Below are positions 9,275 to 17,298 of a stretch of 64,000 nucleotides of DNA, piece by piece. Source of the DNA: Chloroflexota bacterium. Lineage in GTDB: Bacteria; Chloroflexota; UBA11872; UBA12225; JAJDUF01. The notes below the pieces were generated by a model. That model was not told the DNA's origin. It searched no databases and was given only the letters and a program-made list of their open reading frames with translations. The DNA is taken from positions 87,178 to 151,177 of the forward strand of contig JAJDUF010000020.1 of NCBI GenBank assembly GCA_022826725.1, written 5' to 3'. Numbering within the stretch: the first letter of the stretch is position 1; the number at the start of each line of letters is the position of its first letter. The translations under genes and the position numbers were made by a program.

Positions 9275-10597
9275 ATGGACAACCTGGTCGAGCGGTTGAA
9301 TAAGACGTACTTCGACGGACGGCTCTCGCCGACGGTGCTGGGAGCACTGGCCGGCCTGCCACAGCAGAGCGCCGAGGTGCAGACCGTTGTGGAGCGCATG
9401 TGCAAGTACATGGGCATAGCGCGTTTCGGAGCATCCGACTTCTCCGACTCGCTCGCCTTCATCATCGGCACGATCTTCCCGGGACTGGTCCCCGGCGCCT
9501 GGGGCGGCATGGTCCCGCCGCTCACCCACCCCGGGCGGCACGAGAAGATTGATACCTATATTGATGACACCCCCTGGAGGGAGGCCACCGCGGAGCCGAC
9601 CTTGCTCGACATCGGCTGTGGCTTTCCGCCGGCGACGACCGTCGAGACGGCGGCCCGCCTGCCCAGCTACCGCATCACGGGGCTGGACCCGCTACTACCG
9701 TACTACATCGTCTATGACGAGCAGGGGGACTACGCCACCTTCGATCAGGAGGGCAAACTGGAGTATTTTCAAGCGGGAATTCCCGACGCCGAACGCTACG
9801 CTGCCTTGCTCCAGGATGCCGCCGCCACGGTAGCACGCTTTACCGGGTTGCAGCGTCAACTGCTGGCCGCGCTGCCGGCGGGCGATGCAGAAACGCTGGC
9901 CACCGTGGAGCAGGACGGCGCCAAGCTCGTGAAGTACGTCATCGGCGAGTACGAGCGCCCCAACCTGACGTTCCGGCGGGGCCGTATTGGGGACAGCGCC
10001 GTCGGTGATCTCGACGTCGTCCGCTGCTTCAACGTGCTGATGTACTTCGACCGCGCTTTCCGTCAGCAGACCGTGGACTGGGCCGGCGATGTTCTCAAGC
10101 TGGGCGGCGTGTTCCTGTGTGGCGTGAATTGGCTCCACTCACTCGAAAGCCGGTACACCGTCTACCGACGCGAGGGGGAGCACCTCGTGGCGAAAGAGTT
10201 TGCCTTCAGTATCGAGAACCTCCGTCCGTATGTCACTCCGGTTCCCTGGTATTCCATCTACGATGACGATTACGACACCGGCCTGTTGGCACGGCTGGTC
10301 GGCACGCTCCGGTCCGACGATCCGTTCCGGCAGGATTTCGACGCGCGGCTCGACCAACTGCTCGCGGAGCACGATCTGTTTGCGCGTGACGACACCGGTT
10401 ACCTCCGCTTCACCAGGGAGGGCTTGACCCCGGAAGTGATGGGCCTGGGCGTCGAAGTTGCCGCGCAGCTGGATCGAGAAGGCTACGTCGAGCGGGCGGT
10501 GGCCGTCTTGCAGCAGGCGGGCTACACCGCCTGGCGCAACTGCGTCGGCCACGTCGCCATTGACCCCACCGGCATCGAGGTGCCACCGCTGGCCTGA
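9275..10597 (+). CDS. SAM-dependent methyltransferase, unassigned subtype
   Basis: A 440-residue protein with a class I SAM-binding core: TLLDIGCGFPPATTVETAA (residues ~109-127) as motif I, ITGLDP as the acidic loop, and DLDVVRCFNVLMYFDRAF followed by LKLGGVFLCG as motifs IV-VI. The order resembles CheR-like methyltransferases, but chemotaxis genes are absent. Residues 1-100 and the C-terminal ~130 residues are extra domains I cannot name; the tail has no catalytic motif visible to me. A start at 9275 is chosen because AAGGAGG lies five bases upstream; the open frame from 9206 has no such site. It is probably monocistronic, with Rep-B repeats just after its stop. Confidence 0.75.
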   Translation: MDNLVERLNKTYFDGRLSPTVLGALAGLPQQSAEVQTVVERMCKYMGIARFGASDFSDSLAFIIGTIFPGLVPGAWGGMVPPLTHPGRHEKIDTYIDDTPWREATAEPTLLDIGCGFPPATTVETAARLPSYRITGLDPLLPYYIVYDEQGDYATFDQEGKLEYFQAGIPDAERYAALLQDAAATVARFTGLQRQLLAALPAGDAETLATVEQDGAKLVKYVIGEYERPNLTFRRGRIGDSAVGDLDVVRCFNVLMYFDRAFRQQTVDWAGDVLKLGGVFLCGVNWLHSLESRYTVYRREGEHLVAKEFAFSIENLRPYVTPVPWYSIYDDDYDTGLLARLVGTLRSDDPFRQDFDARLDQLLAEHDLFARDDTGYLRFTREGLTPEVMGLGVEVAAQLDREGYVERAVAVLQQAGYTAWRNCVGHVAIDPTGIEVPPLA

Positions 10598-10618
10598 TCC
10601 GGCCAACTGGAAATGCAC

Positions 10619-10661
10619 GTCCCCCCGCCGCAGCGGGGGGACCATAGGGGGGCTACACCCC
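10619..10661 (+). repeat. Rep-B palindrome
   Basis: GTCCCCCCGCCGCAGCGGGG continued by GGACCATAGGGGGGCTACAC is a clean Rep-B copy 22 bases after the methyltransferase stop. It sits between convergent genes and is placed to act as a bidirectional terminator. Confidence 0.75.
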
Positions 10662-10690
10662 ACTACCCGATTAAGTTGGCAATCCTCATC

Positions 10691-10752
10691 AGGGGAGGGG
10701 CCGGGGGTAGGTGCCATACCGGCCCCCTTTAGCCCCCCCGCTCCGCCGGGAG
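10691..10752 (-). repeat. Rep-A tail plus reverse-oriented Rep-B copy
   Basis: Positions 10691-10712 carry only the tail of Rep-A (GGGGCCGGGGGTAGG). Positions 10719-10752 are a degenerate Rep-B copy in the opposite orientation (GGCCCCCTTTAGCCCCCCCG). With the copy at 10619 this gap is a mosaic of at least three palindromic units. Confidence 0.6.
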
Positions 10753-10778
10753 ACGACGATTCTGGCTGCCCTCGTCAT

Positions 10779-11984
10779 CTAGGACGAGCCTGCCGGCTGC
10801 GCCGCCCCCCGGCCGGCCAGCAACGCGCCACCCAGACCGAGCGCCGTGGCCAAGCCGGTGACCACCCAGCCGACGTAGGGGATGGCCCCCAGCACCGCGA
10901 GCACGATCAGTCCGATCAGCAGTGCCAAGAAGCCGGTTCCGCTGAAGCGCCCCGTCAGCAGGCGCCCGATGAGCAAGGCCACGAACACCGGGCTGATAAA
11001 GAGCGCCAGCGCATAGAGGCCCAGACCGGCGAGCGGCAACGGTATCGTGGCCAGGACGCCACCGGCGCCGAACACCAACCCGAAGACCACCAGCACAATA
11101 CCCCCGACAATGATGATCGCCGGCACCGTGGCAATGCTTACAACCACACCCATCACCAGGCTCGCCACGGGCCGCTGCATCATCTGCCTCGTGGCACGCT
11201 CCATCCAGTTGCGGCCCGCAGCGAGGAGCAAGAGACCGAGGAGCGCCAGCACCACGATCCGCGCCACGCTCCCGCGAACTGTATCGCGGGTGGCCTCGCC
11301 GGCGTCGACCGAGAAGTCGGCCCGCGCCGCCTCGCGCACCACCTGCCCCGTCACGGTACCGGCGGCTACCTGCGCTTCATTGTCGCTACGGTAGCGTAGG
11401 TCGCCGGTGATCCGGGCACTCGGCTCGACCACGAGGTTGTTGACCTCCACGTCTACACCCTCACCGACGGCAGCCGCCAGACGGAGCGTATCAGCGCCGC
11501 CCAGCACCCGCCGCCCGACATCGCCAGCGAGCGTGATCTCGCTGGCACCGAAGAGGGCGTCCCCGCCCACACTCCCGGCGTCCGTGACCTCGACCGTTTG
11601 TCCCAAGACGATCAGATCGCGGCCGACCGCTGCGGCAATGACGACCTCCTGCCCAGCAACGCGGACCCCGCGTTCAATCGGCCCCTCGATCTCGATGCGT
11701 GTACCGGCGGCATTCACGCTGCCGTTGACCGGCCCACGAATCGTGATCGTCGTGCCGGCCGCGAACACGTCCCCGTTGACCGTGCCCTCAATGATGATCG
11801 TTGTCCCGCCGACGAACAGGTCCCCGTCTATGGTTTCGTTGGCGCCGATCCGTACCGTGTCTTCACCGCCGCGAAACTCGGCTGCGTGAGCCGGTGATGC
11901 GAAGAGCACGAGCGCCAACATCCCCAGCACGACAGCGACCCATTGGAGCCTCATCGGCCGCCGCGCAAGCATATTACGAGTCAT
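10779..11984 (-). CDS. Exported bactofilin-like (polymer-forming) domain with C-terminal membrane region
   Basis: A 401-residue protein. Residues 1-~33 form a signal peptide (hydrophobic WVAVVLGMLALVLFASPAHA). Residues ~40-200 are short beta repeats of the form DGDLFVGGTTIIIEGTVNGD, the right-handed beta-helix pattern of bactofilins. The rest holds about five hydrophobic helices. Proteins of this layout are commonly annotated as polymer-forming cytoskeletal or polymer-forming membrane proteins. Here the helix would lie outside the membrane, unlike cytoplasmic bactofilins. The start at 11984 has GGAGGG upstream. It follows a small two-helix membrane protein and a PHP phosphoesterase on the same strand. 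Function is probably envelope structure; this is inferred. Confidence 0.72.
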   Translation of the reverse strand: MTRNMLARRPMRLQWVAVVLGMLALVLFASPAHAAEFRGGEDTVRIGANETIDGDLFVGGTTIIIEGTVNGDVFAAGTTITIRGPVNGSVNAAGTRIEIEGPIERGVRVAGQEVVIAAAVGRDLIVLGQTVEVTDAGSVGGDALFGASEITLAGDVGRRVLGGADTLRLAAAVGEGVDVEVNNLVVEPSARITGDLRYRSDNEAQVAAGTVTGQVVREAARADFSVDAGEATRDTVRGSVARIVVLALLGLLLLAAGRNWMERATRQMMQRPVASLVMGVVVSIATVPAIIIVGGIVLVVFGLVFGAGGVLATIPLPLAGLGLYALALFISPVFVALLIGRLLTGRFSGTGFLALLIGLIVLAVLGAIPYVGWVVTGLATALGLGGALLAGRGAAQPAGSS

Positions 11985-12090
11985 TCCGTCCCTCCACTGC
12001 TTTGACCTACCCAGCGCAGCGCCGGTTTCAACTCTGGAATCAACGTGCCCACACAATGCCGGCAGAGAGTTTACAGTCCGCCGCCCGGCT

Positions 12091-12294
12091 TCAGGTGGCC
12101 GGCCGCGGCGCGGCGGTGGCGAGCCACACCGCCCCGGCCCCCGCGAACAGCAGCCCCATGCCCGCCGTAACGGCCGCTCCCCCGCGACCGACCGCCAGGA
12201 TTGCTATGCCGCCGGCCACCGCCAGCAGCCCGGCGACCATGCATAGCCAGCGCGTGCGTTGGCCGAGCACAATATCCGGCTCAGAGGTGTCCAT
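12091..12294 (-). CDS. Small two-helix membrane protein
   Basis: A 67-residue protein with two hydrophobic segments (WLCMVAGLLAVAGGIAILAV and AAVTAGMGLLFAGAGAVWLA) joined by a glycine-rich turn. GGAG lies six bases upstream of the ATG at 12294. It sits 43 bases after the PHP-domain gene and 106 bases before the bactofilin-like gene, all on the minus strand. No family is recognised. It may be an accessory subunit of the neighbouring membrane protein, but that is only suggested by position. Confidence 0.55.
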   Translation of the reverse strand: MDTSEPDIVLGQRTRWLCMVAGLLAVAGGIAILAVGRGGAAVTAGMGLLFAGAGAVWLATAAPRPAT

Positions 12295-12337
12295 GCTGCT
12301 CCATGACCGGCGGACGGCGGACTACCGCCTGCTCCCG

Positions 12338-13282
12338 CTACTCATCGTCCAGCCAGACCGGCTGCGTGAACAGCCGCCGCCCGCCGTCGTCTACGGCCTC
12401 GACCCGCACGTAGTGCTCCCCTGCGGGCACCCGGTAGTGCCTGGCCGCCGCATACTCGGAATGCAAGATACGGCCCTCAGCACCGATGAAGTGCAGTTCC
12501 TCCGCGTCAGTGACGGCGGCCGCGATCTCCCGACCGTCTCGCCGCACGTGACTCAGCCGCGCCCGGCAGCCCGATTCCAGGGCGTAGCACGCGCCCCGCC
12601 GCAGCCCGGCCACGATGTCCTCGGCCGTGAGCGCCGCAGCCTGCACCAGCGTCGCGCCATAGCGTCCGATGTTCGTCACTTCATGCGCGTCGTTGGTCAG
12701 GACGCCGTAGACCCGCTGCCCCCGGCTCAACACCTCATCCCAGAGGCGGAGACCACCCTCGATACCGTGATTGCGGGGGTTCAGCTCCATGTGTGTCGCA
12801 CCGTGCCCAATGGCCGCGCACACGTCGTCCGCCGACCAATGCCGCTCCGGCGCCCCGGCCAGCGGATGATTGACCACGATGATCGGCGGCCGGTCCAATT
12901 GGCGTAGCTCCGCGAAGATCGGCCACGTCGGGGCATGTTTCTCTACGGGCGCTCGCAGGGGAAAGGCGCCCACGTGAACGGGCTTCCCGTTGGCCGCGTT
13001 TGCCCCGTCCGCCGCGGCGCCGGGGATAGTCAGACTCATCTCCGACCCACCGACGAGCAGCAGCGGCCGGTCCGCTCTCGTCCCGTCCGTCGGATGGCAA
13101 AGGCCGTCCGGACTGCAGTACGGTGCCTGCTGGTGGACGGCATCGTGCTCCGTGCTAACGCAGAAGTCGTAGCGCCGCCGCCGGTAGGCCGCCAGCATCT
13201 CCGGCATCGTGCTCCGTTCGCAGTGGAAGTGCAACTCCCCCTTGTACCAGCGCCGGGCGGCGCGCTGCGTTGAAGTATTCAT
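12338..13282 (-). CDS. PHP-domain metal-dependent phosphoesterase
   Basis: About 314 residues. The PHP (polymerase and histidinol phosphatase) signature is clear: GELHFHC near the N-terminus, CVSTEHDAV, VVNHPLAG and TNDAHEV supply the usual His/Asp/Glu metal ligands in order. The C-terminal ~80 residues are a beta-sandwich-like tail. Relatives cleave phosphoesters such as nucleoside 3',5'-bisphosphates; the substrate here is unknown. The frame is open to 13351, but the conserved part begins just after the ATG at 13282. Neither start has a convincing ribosome binding site, so the start is uncertain. Likely first gene of an operon with two membrane-protein genes. Confidence 0.78.
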   Translation of the reverse strand: MNTSTQRAARRWYKGELHFHCERSTMPEMLAAYRRRRYDFCVSTEHDAVHQQAPYCSPDGLCHPTDGTRADRPLLLVGGSEMSLTIPGAAADGANAANGKPVHVGAFPLRAPVEKHAPTWPIFAELRQLDRPPIIVVNHPLAGAPERHWSADDVCAAIGHGATHMELNPRNHGIEGGLRLWDEVLSRGQRVYGVLTNDAHEVTNIGRYGATLVQAAALTAEDIVAGLRRGACYALESGCRARLSHVRRDGREIAAAVTDAEELHFIGAEGRILHSEYAAARHYRVPAGEHYVRVEAVDDGGRRLFTQPVWLDDE

Positions 13283-13434
13283 CGTCGTAGACACCGATCC
13301 CACCGACTCGACCGGTGCTTTAGCGCGGTACTGCAATCTTGCATCGAGCAAAAACCCCTAGCGCGATAACTGCGCCGCAGCGCGGCACGTTGCCAAGGAG
13401 TATGCCATGGACGCTTGGCCCCGGCGGCCGCGCC

Positions 13435-13476
13435 CGTCCCCCTGCCCTGCGGGGGGACCATAGGGGGGCGGAGTCC
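13435..13476 (+). repeat. Rep-B palindrome
   Basis: CGTCCCCCTGCCCTGCGGGG continued by GGACCATAGGGGGGC. It lies upstream of the ArsA-like ATPase gene, in the divergent gap with the PHP gene. Confidence 0.75.
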
Positions 13477-13547
13477 CGGTCAGGGGTGACGGTAGGGCCA
13501 GCCGAACAGGCCGGATATACTACTCCTAAGGAGACTGGAAAGCGACC

Positions 13548-14714
13548 ATGCGAATCATCCTCTACACCGGCAAGGGCGGCGTCGGCAAGACCAGTGTCGC
13601 CGCCGCGACTGCCGTGCATTGCGCCGCCCAGGGCCTCCGAACCATCGTGCTCAGTACCGACCCGGCGCACAGCCTCGCGGACTCGTTCGATCTGCCGCTC
13701 GGCGCCGAGCCGGTTGAGATTGCACCCCGGCTCTGGGGCCAAGAGACGGACATCTTCCACAACATGCAACTCTACTGGGGCACCATCCAGGAGTGGCTCC
13801 ACTCGCTGTTCACCTGGCGCGGCCTCGACGACGTGGTTTCGGAAGAGATCGCCGTCCTGCCGGGCATGGAGGAACTGGCCAGCCTGCTGTGGATCAACGA
13901 GCACCATAGCAGTGGCAACTACGACATCATCATCGTTGACTGCGCCCCGACCGCCGAAACGCTGCGCCTACTGACGTTCCCGGAGGTCGGACGTTGGTGG
14001 CTGGAGAAAATCCTGCCCCTGGAGCGCCAGGTCGCCAAAGTTGTGCGCCCGATCCTGCGCCCGATGACCGGCATCCCGGTCCCGGACGAGCCGGTGTTCG
14101 ACGCGGTCGAAGACCTGTTCCGCCGCCTGGAAATGCTCCACGACCTGCTCGTCGGTCCCGACGCCAGTATGCGGCTGGTGCTCAATCCGGAGAAAATGGT
14201 CATCAAGGAAGCGCAACGCACGCTCACGCAGCTCAACTTGTACGAGTATCAGACCGACTTGGTCGTCTGCAATCGCGTGCTCCCTCCGGGGGCGCAGGAA
14301 GGCTACTTCAGCGCCTGGCTGGCGGCCCAGCAACGCCACTTGGCCGACATCGCCGACGCCTTTGCGCCCATCCCTCTGGTCACGATCCCCTGGTTCCAGG
14401 AAGAGGTCGTCGGCTTAGAGCGCCTGCAACAGATGGGACAAGTCCTCTTTGCCGACAAAGACCCCGCGGCCAAGCACTTCGCCGGCCGCTCCCACGTCGT
14501 CCGGCGCGACGGCGATACCTACACGCTCCATCTGCCCTTGCCGTTGGCTACCAAAGAAGAGGTCGGCCTGCTGCGTACCGGCGAGGAGTTGGTCGTGCGG
14601 ATCGGCAGCGTCCGCCGCAACATCGTCTTGCCCTATGTCCTCGCCCAGCAAGACGTTGCCGGCGCCCGCTTCGAGGGCGATACGCTCGTGATCTCCTTCG
14701 ACGGCAAGCGGTAA
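13548..14714 (+). CDS. ArsA/Get3-family ATPase with C-terminal HSP20-like domain
   Basis: A 388-residue single-domain ArsA-type ATPase. The deviant Walker A GKGGVGKT occupies residues 8-15 with the family's signature Lys9. Switch motifs follow in TDPAHSLADSF and VDCAPTAETLRLL. The last ~75 residues (YTLHLPLPLATKEEV to DTLVISF) match the small ArsA_HSP20 beta-sandwich found at the end of many bacterial homologues. Arsenite pump subunits normally have two ATPase halves and sit beside arsB or arsR, which are absent. A chaperone-like or protein-targeting ATPase of the Get3 type is therefore more likely than arsenic export. AAGGAGA lies ~14 bases upstream of the ATG. Confidence 0.85.
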   Translation: MRIILYTGKGGVGKTSVAAATAVHCAAQGLRTIVLSTDPAHSLADSFDLPLGAEPVEIAPRLWGQETDIFHNMQLYWGTIQEWLHSLFTWRGLDDVVSEEIAVLPGMEELASLLWINEHHSSGNYDIIIVDCAPTAETLRLLTFPEVGRWWLEKILPLERQVAKVVRPILRPMTGIPVPDEPVFDAVEDLFRRLEMLHDLLVGPDASMRLVLNPEKMVIKEAQRTLTQLNLYEYQTDLVVCNRVLPPGAQEGYFSAWLAAQQRHLADIADAFAPIPLVTIPWFQEEVVGLERLQQMGQVLFADKDPAAKHFAGRSHVVRRDGDTYTLHLPLPLATKEEVGLLRTGEELVVRIGSVRRNIVLPYVLAQQDVAGARFEGDTLVISFDGKR

Positions 14715-14739
14715 ACCGGCGCACCTACCCCAGGCCCCC

Positions 14740-14762
14740 GTCATTCCCGCGCACGCGGGAAA
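14740..14762 (+). repeat. Rep-C palindrome (dRS3-like)
   Basis: ATTCCCGCGCACGCGGGAAA is a strong hairpin directly followed by Rep-B. It lies between the convergent ArsA-like and TIMP-like genes. Confidence 0.8.
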
Positions 14763-14765
14763 CTA

Positions 14766-14800
14766 CGTCCCCCTGCGTAGCGGGGGGACCATAGGGGGGC
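14766..14800 (+). repeat. Rep-B palindrome
   Basis: CGTCCCCCTGCGTAGCGGGG continued by GGACCATAGGGGGGC, three bases after the Rep-C copy. The pair is a two-module composite in a convergent intergenic gap and could serve as a bidirectional terminator. Confidence 0.8.
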
Positions 14801-14836
14801 ACGGCCTGCGCCTCCCCAACCCCACCGGCCACCACA

Positions 14837-15667
14837 CTATGGCTGACACACCGGGTAGTCCGCACGGGGCAGCACGCCGCTCGCCGGATACGGCGGTCCC
14901 AGCGTGATCCGATCAAAGAAGCCCGCATCCGCCGCTGTCACGTTGCACCAATAGTATCCCTGCGCCTGAAAGGTCGCGATGTCCGGCACGTGGCGCCACT
15001 GCCCTAGTTCCGCGTCGTAGGCCAGGATGCGATCATCGCTGCCGTCGAAGCGCCGCACCAGTTGATTTGGCCATGGCTTCCGGGCGTCCAACGGAATCCC
15101 CAGGATCTCTTCCACCGGGAACGTGTGGAGTGTGTCCACAACGGACCACGGCACCGCGAAGCCCAAGGGGCTATCGGGCGCGATCCAGCGGCGCACGACC
15201 TGCCCGTCACCACTACGGCGCACCACGACGTAGGTCTGCCCTAGGTCACCATCCCGCACGTATCCGACTTCTTGCTCAGGCACCGGTCCGCCCGTGCCGG
15301 CTCGAGGAGCGTCACCTTCGCCGAGCGCGTCAATGTCAGCTTGCGCCTGCCGGAGGAGCGCAGTTCGACTGCAAATGCTCACGGTATACCCACCGTCACC
15401 GGAAGCGCTATCGTGAGCATAGACGATGTACTCCTCCCCCTCTTCGAAGGTGAAGCCACAACTTCCGCCAGTTGGCGGAGTGGTGACATACATCTTTTCA
15501 TAGACAACGCCCTTCCACACCGCACTGACAATGAAGCCAATAGTGGTACGGTCTTCCGGGGAGAAAGTCGCTGCACTAGGGTCATATGTGTGTTGGATCG
15601 AGACGGCTCTCCCCGCAAACACTGTGGAGGACTTTGCCAACTCTTCGGACGGAGAACCGGGTACCAC
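14837..15667 (-). CDS. Secreted TIMP/NTR-like domain protein, mature part (frameshifted from its signal peptide)
   Basis: About 276 residues in this frame. The N-terminal ~100 residues resemble the netrin-like/TIMP fold: in-frame upstream codons read CKCVVPGSPSEELAKSS, followed by TVFAGRAV, SAVWKGVVYEK, TTPPTGGSCGF and EEYIVYA, with the paired Cys typical of these domains. The C-terminal half is unassigned. As annotated from a GTG near 15667 the protein lacks export information. A good signal peptide with ribosome binding site lies just upstream in another frame (see 15668-15798), so a one-base indel near 15680-15710 probably separates the two. The product would be an exported, disulphide-stabilised protein if the frame were intact. 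Confidence 0.6.
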   Translation of the reverse strand: MVPGSPSEELAKSSTVFAGRAVSIQHTYDPSAATFSPEDRTTIGFIVSAVWKGVVYEKMYVTTPPTGGSCGFTFEEGEEYIVYAHDSASGDGGYTVSICSRTALLRQAQADIDALGEGDAPRAGTGGPVPEQEVGYVRDGDLGQTYVVVRRSGDGQVVRRWIAPDSPLGFAVPWSVVDTLHTFPVEEILGIPLDARKPWPNQLVRRFDGSDDRILAYDAELGQWRHVPDIATFQAQGYYWCNVTAADAGFFDRITLGPPYPASGVLPRADYPVCQP

Positions 15668-15798
15668 ACACTTGCACGCGTGAACCTGCCCCGTGTCCCT
15701 AAGGAACCAGGGACACTCAGCAAGACTGCAAAGCTGGCCATGCTTACGAATGAGAGCGTGAACTCCTTCCCCTGTGGCTCTGCGTGCCTCGTCCCCAT
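15668..15798 (-). pseudogene. Signal peptide segment of the TIMP-like gene, out of frame
   Basis: ATG at 15798 follows GGAAGGAG by about ten bases. It encodes MGTRHAEPQGKEFTLSF and then the hydrophobic run VSMASFAVLLSVPGS, a typical export signal. In this frame the sequence continues as LGTRGRFTRASVW, whereas the other frame gives the expected mature start CKCVVPGS. The two halves together make one sensible secreted protein, so the split is a frameshift or a sequencing error. Confidence 0.55.
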
Positions 15799-16000
15799 GG
15801 GTACTTCTCTCCTTCCATCAGCATCGCAGGCAGCATCGCAGGAGCGCATGTCACTAATCCGGTCCAAGCCATAGAGCCTGTACGACGGTGCGGGGTCCTG
15901 CTCCACTATGGCACCGCCGCAGCCATGGCGTTTCCCGTGTCTGCGGGGGTATCCTGCCGATGCGGAGCTATCGGTCAGCGATGGCGAGGTGATAGGACAG

Positions 16001-16038
16001 AGCCGCACCACACCTGGCATTATCCGTGCGGCTTTGGC
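16001..16038 (+). repeat. Rep-D palindrome
   Basis: GCCGCAC (16002-16008) pairs with GTGCGGC (16026-16032) around a CACACCTGGCATTATCC-like loop, followed by TTTGGC. A nearly identical copy with a longer perfect stem is at 57325-57367. It lies between the frameshifted TIMP-like gene and the 3' end of the enolase-superfamily gene. Confidence 0.7.
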
Positions 16039-16064
16039 CTATCAGGGAGTCGAGCACCGTACCA

Positions 16065-17201
16065 CTACCACCCCGACCAGCTCCCATCCTCGTGCCGGTA
16101 TTGCCGTATCGGCATCCGCTGGGGCGGCAGCGCAGCCAGCGCCGCTTCGTCTACTTCCACACCCAGGCCCGGCCGACCGGACAGCTCAAAATACCCGTCC
16201 ACCACCTCATAGGGATACGGCTCCTGCAAGATCGAGAAAAACTCGCGGTAGTTGCCCCCACCTTCCTGAATCAAGAAGTTGTGGATGGCGGCGTCCACGT
16301 GCAGCGCCGCGGCGGTGCCCACCGGGCCGTTGGCATTGTGTGGTGCAATCCACAGTTGGTACAACTCCGCCAGTTCGGCGATTCGGCGTAGCCCCGTGAT
16401 CCCGTAGGCGTGACACACGTCCGGTTGCAGAATAGCGGCAGCACGAGCATCGCACAGTTCGCGGAACTCGGTCAGCGCCATCAGCTTCTCGCCCGTAGCA
16501 ATCGGCACCGGACTCTTTTGCGCCACTTCCGCCAGTGCGCCAACGTCGCCCCATTGAGTTGGCTCTTCGAGGAACATCGGCCGGTACGGAGCAATCGCCT
16601 CCGCCAGCGCCACGGCTAAGAGCGGTGTGGGGCTGCCGTGCGCGTCCAGCAGATAGTCCACGTGCGGCCCGGTGGCCTCCCGCAGCGCCGCGAGCACCGC
16701 CACCGTCTCGTCAATCGCCCGCAGATCCCACGGCCAGCGCCGCTGCTCGGCCGGATTGGCCTTCATCGCCGTCAGTCCCTGCCCCGTCCAGTGCTGCGCC
16801 TGCCGGACCGCCTCATCCACGTCGAGGAAGGTGTAATTGGCATAGGCCCACATCTTCCGGCGCCGCGCCCCTCCCAGCAGTTCATACACCGGCGCCTCGC
16901 GCGCCTTGCCGACAATATCCCAGAGCGCAATGTCAATGGCCGAGAGCGCACTGCCGAGAATCGGGCCACCCTTCCAGGGGAAGCGCCGGGTGAGATCGTC
17001 AACCAGGCTGAGATTTTCCAGCGGATTGCGGCCGATCAGCAGCTCGCGATAGTTGTGGATGGCGGCCGCAACCACGTCCTCCATCCACTCCATGCTGCCC
17101 TCGCCCCACCCATGAATACCCGCATCGGTCTCCATCTTCAGCAGCAGCGCGTTGCGAGTGCCTCGCCAAAACGTATACGTCTGCAAGCCAGTAATCTTCA
17201 T
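16065..17201 (-). CDS. Mandelate racemase/muconate lactonizing enzyme family (sugar-acid dehydratase-like)
   Basis: A 378-residue enolase-superfamily enzyme. The N-terminal capping domain covers ~1-120 and the modified TIM barrel ~125-350. Metal ligands are visible as Asp187 (LLDAHGS), Glu213 (LEEPT) and Glu238 (ATGEK). The barrel continues with QPDVCHAYGIT and a late APHNANGP, whose His is the usual general base in galactonate/gluconate dehydratases (DgoD/GalD type). Probable reaction: dehydration of an aldonate to a 2-keto-3-deoxy acid; the substrate is not determined. The ATG sits in a ~70-base leader duplicated upstream of the next gene (19881). A G-rich GAGGGGGC lies just before the start. 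Confidence 0.82.
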   Translation of the reverse strand: MKITGLQTYTFWRGTRNALLLKMETDAGIHGWGEGSMEWMEDVVAAAIHNYRELLIGRNPLENLSLVDDLTRRFPWKGGPILGSALSAIDIALWDIVGKAREAPVYELLGGARRRKMWAYANYTFLDVDEAVRQAQHWTGQGLTAMKANPAEQRRWPWDLRAIDETVAVLAALREATGPHVDYLLDAHGSPTPLLAVALAEAIAPYRPMFLEEPTQWGDVGALAEVAQKSPVPIATGEKLMALTEFRELCDARAAAILQPDVCHAYGITGLRRIAELAELYQLWIAPHNANGPVGTAAALHVDAAIHNFLIQEGGGNYREFFSILQEPYPYEVVDGYFELSGRPGLGVEVDEAALAALPPQRMPIRQYRHEDGSWSGW

Positions 17202-17263
17202 CGCGCCCCCTCAATGCCGGCAATATCCGCCTCGATAATACCCCAACGCCAGCACCCCGCCAG
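17193..17263 (-). promoter_or_regulatory. Duplicated leader/promoter element, copy 1
   Basis: The ~70 bases covering the start codon and upstream leader of the 17201 gene are nearly identical to 19873-19943. The shared core on this strand reads CTGGCGTTGGGGTATTATCG. TATTAT (17235-17240) could be a -10 box, and GAGGGGGC gives the ribosome binding site. Both genes begin ATGAAGATT. The match suggests co-regulation by a copied promoter or leader. Confidence 0.6.
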
Positions 17264-17298
17264 CACGTGCAGTAGGCTAGCTGCCGAGGTGGTTGCCC

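Noticed and set aside
13548..14714. Arsenic resistance operon
   Set aside because: The ATPase has a single domain with an HSP20-like end and no arsB, arsC or arsR neighbour, so arsenite export is not supported.
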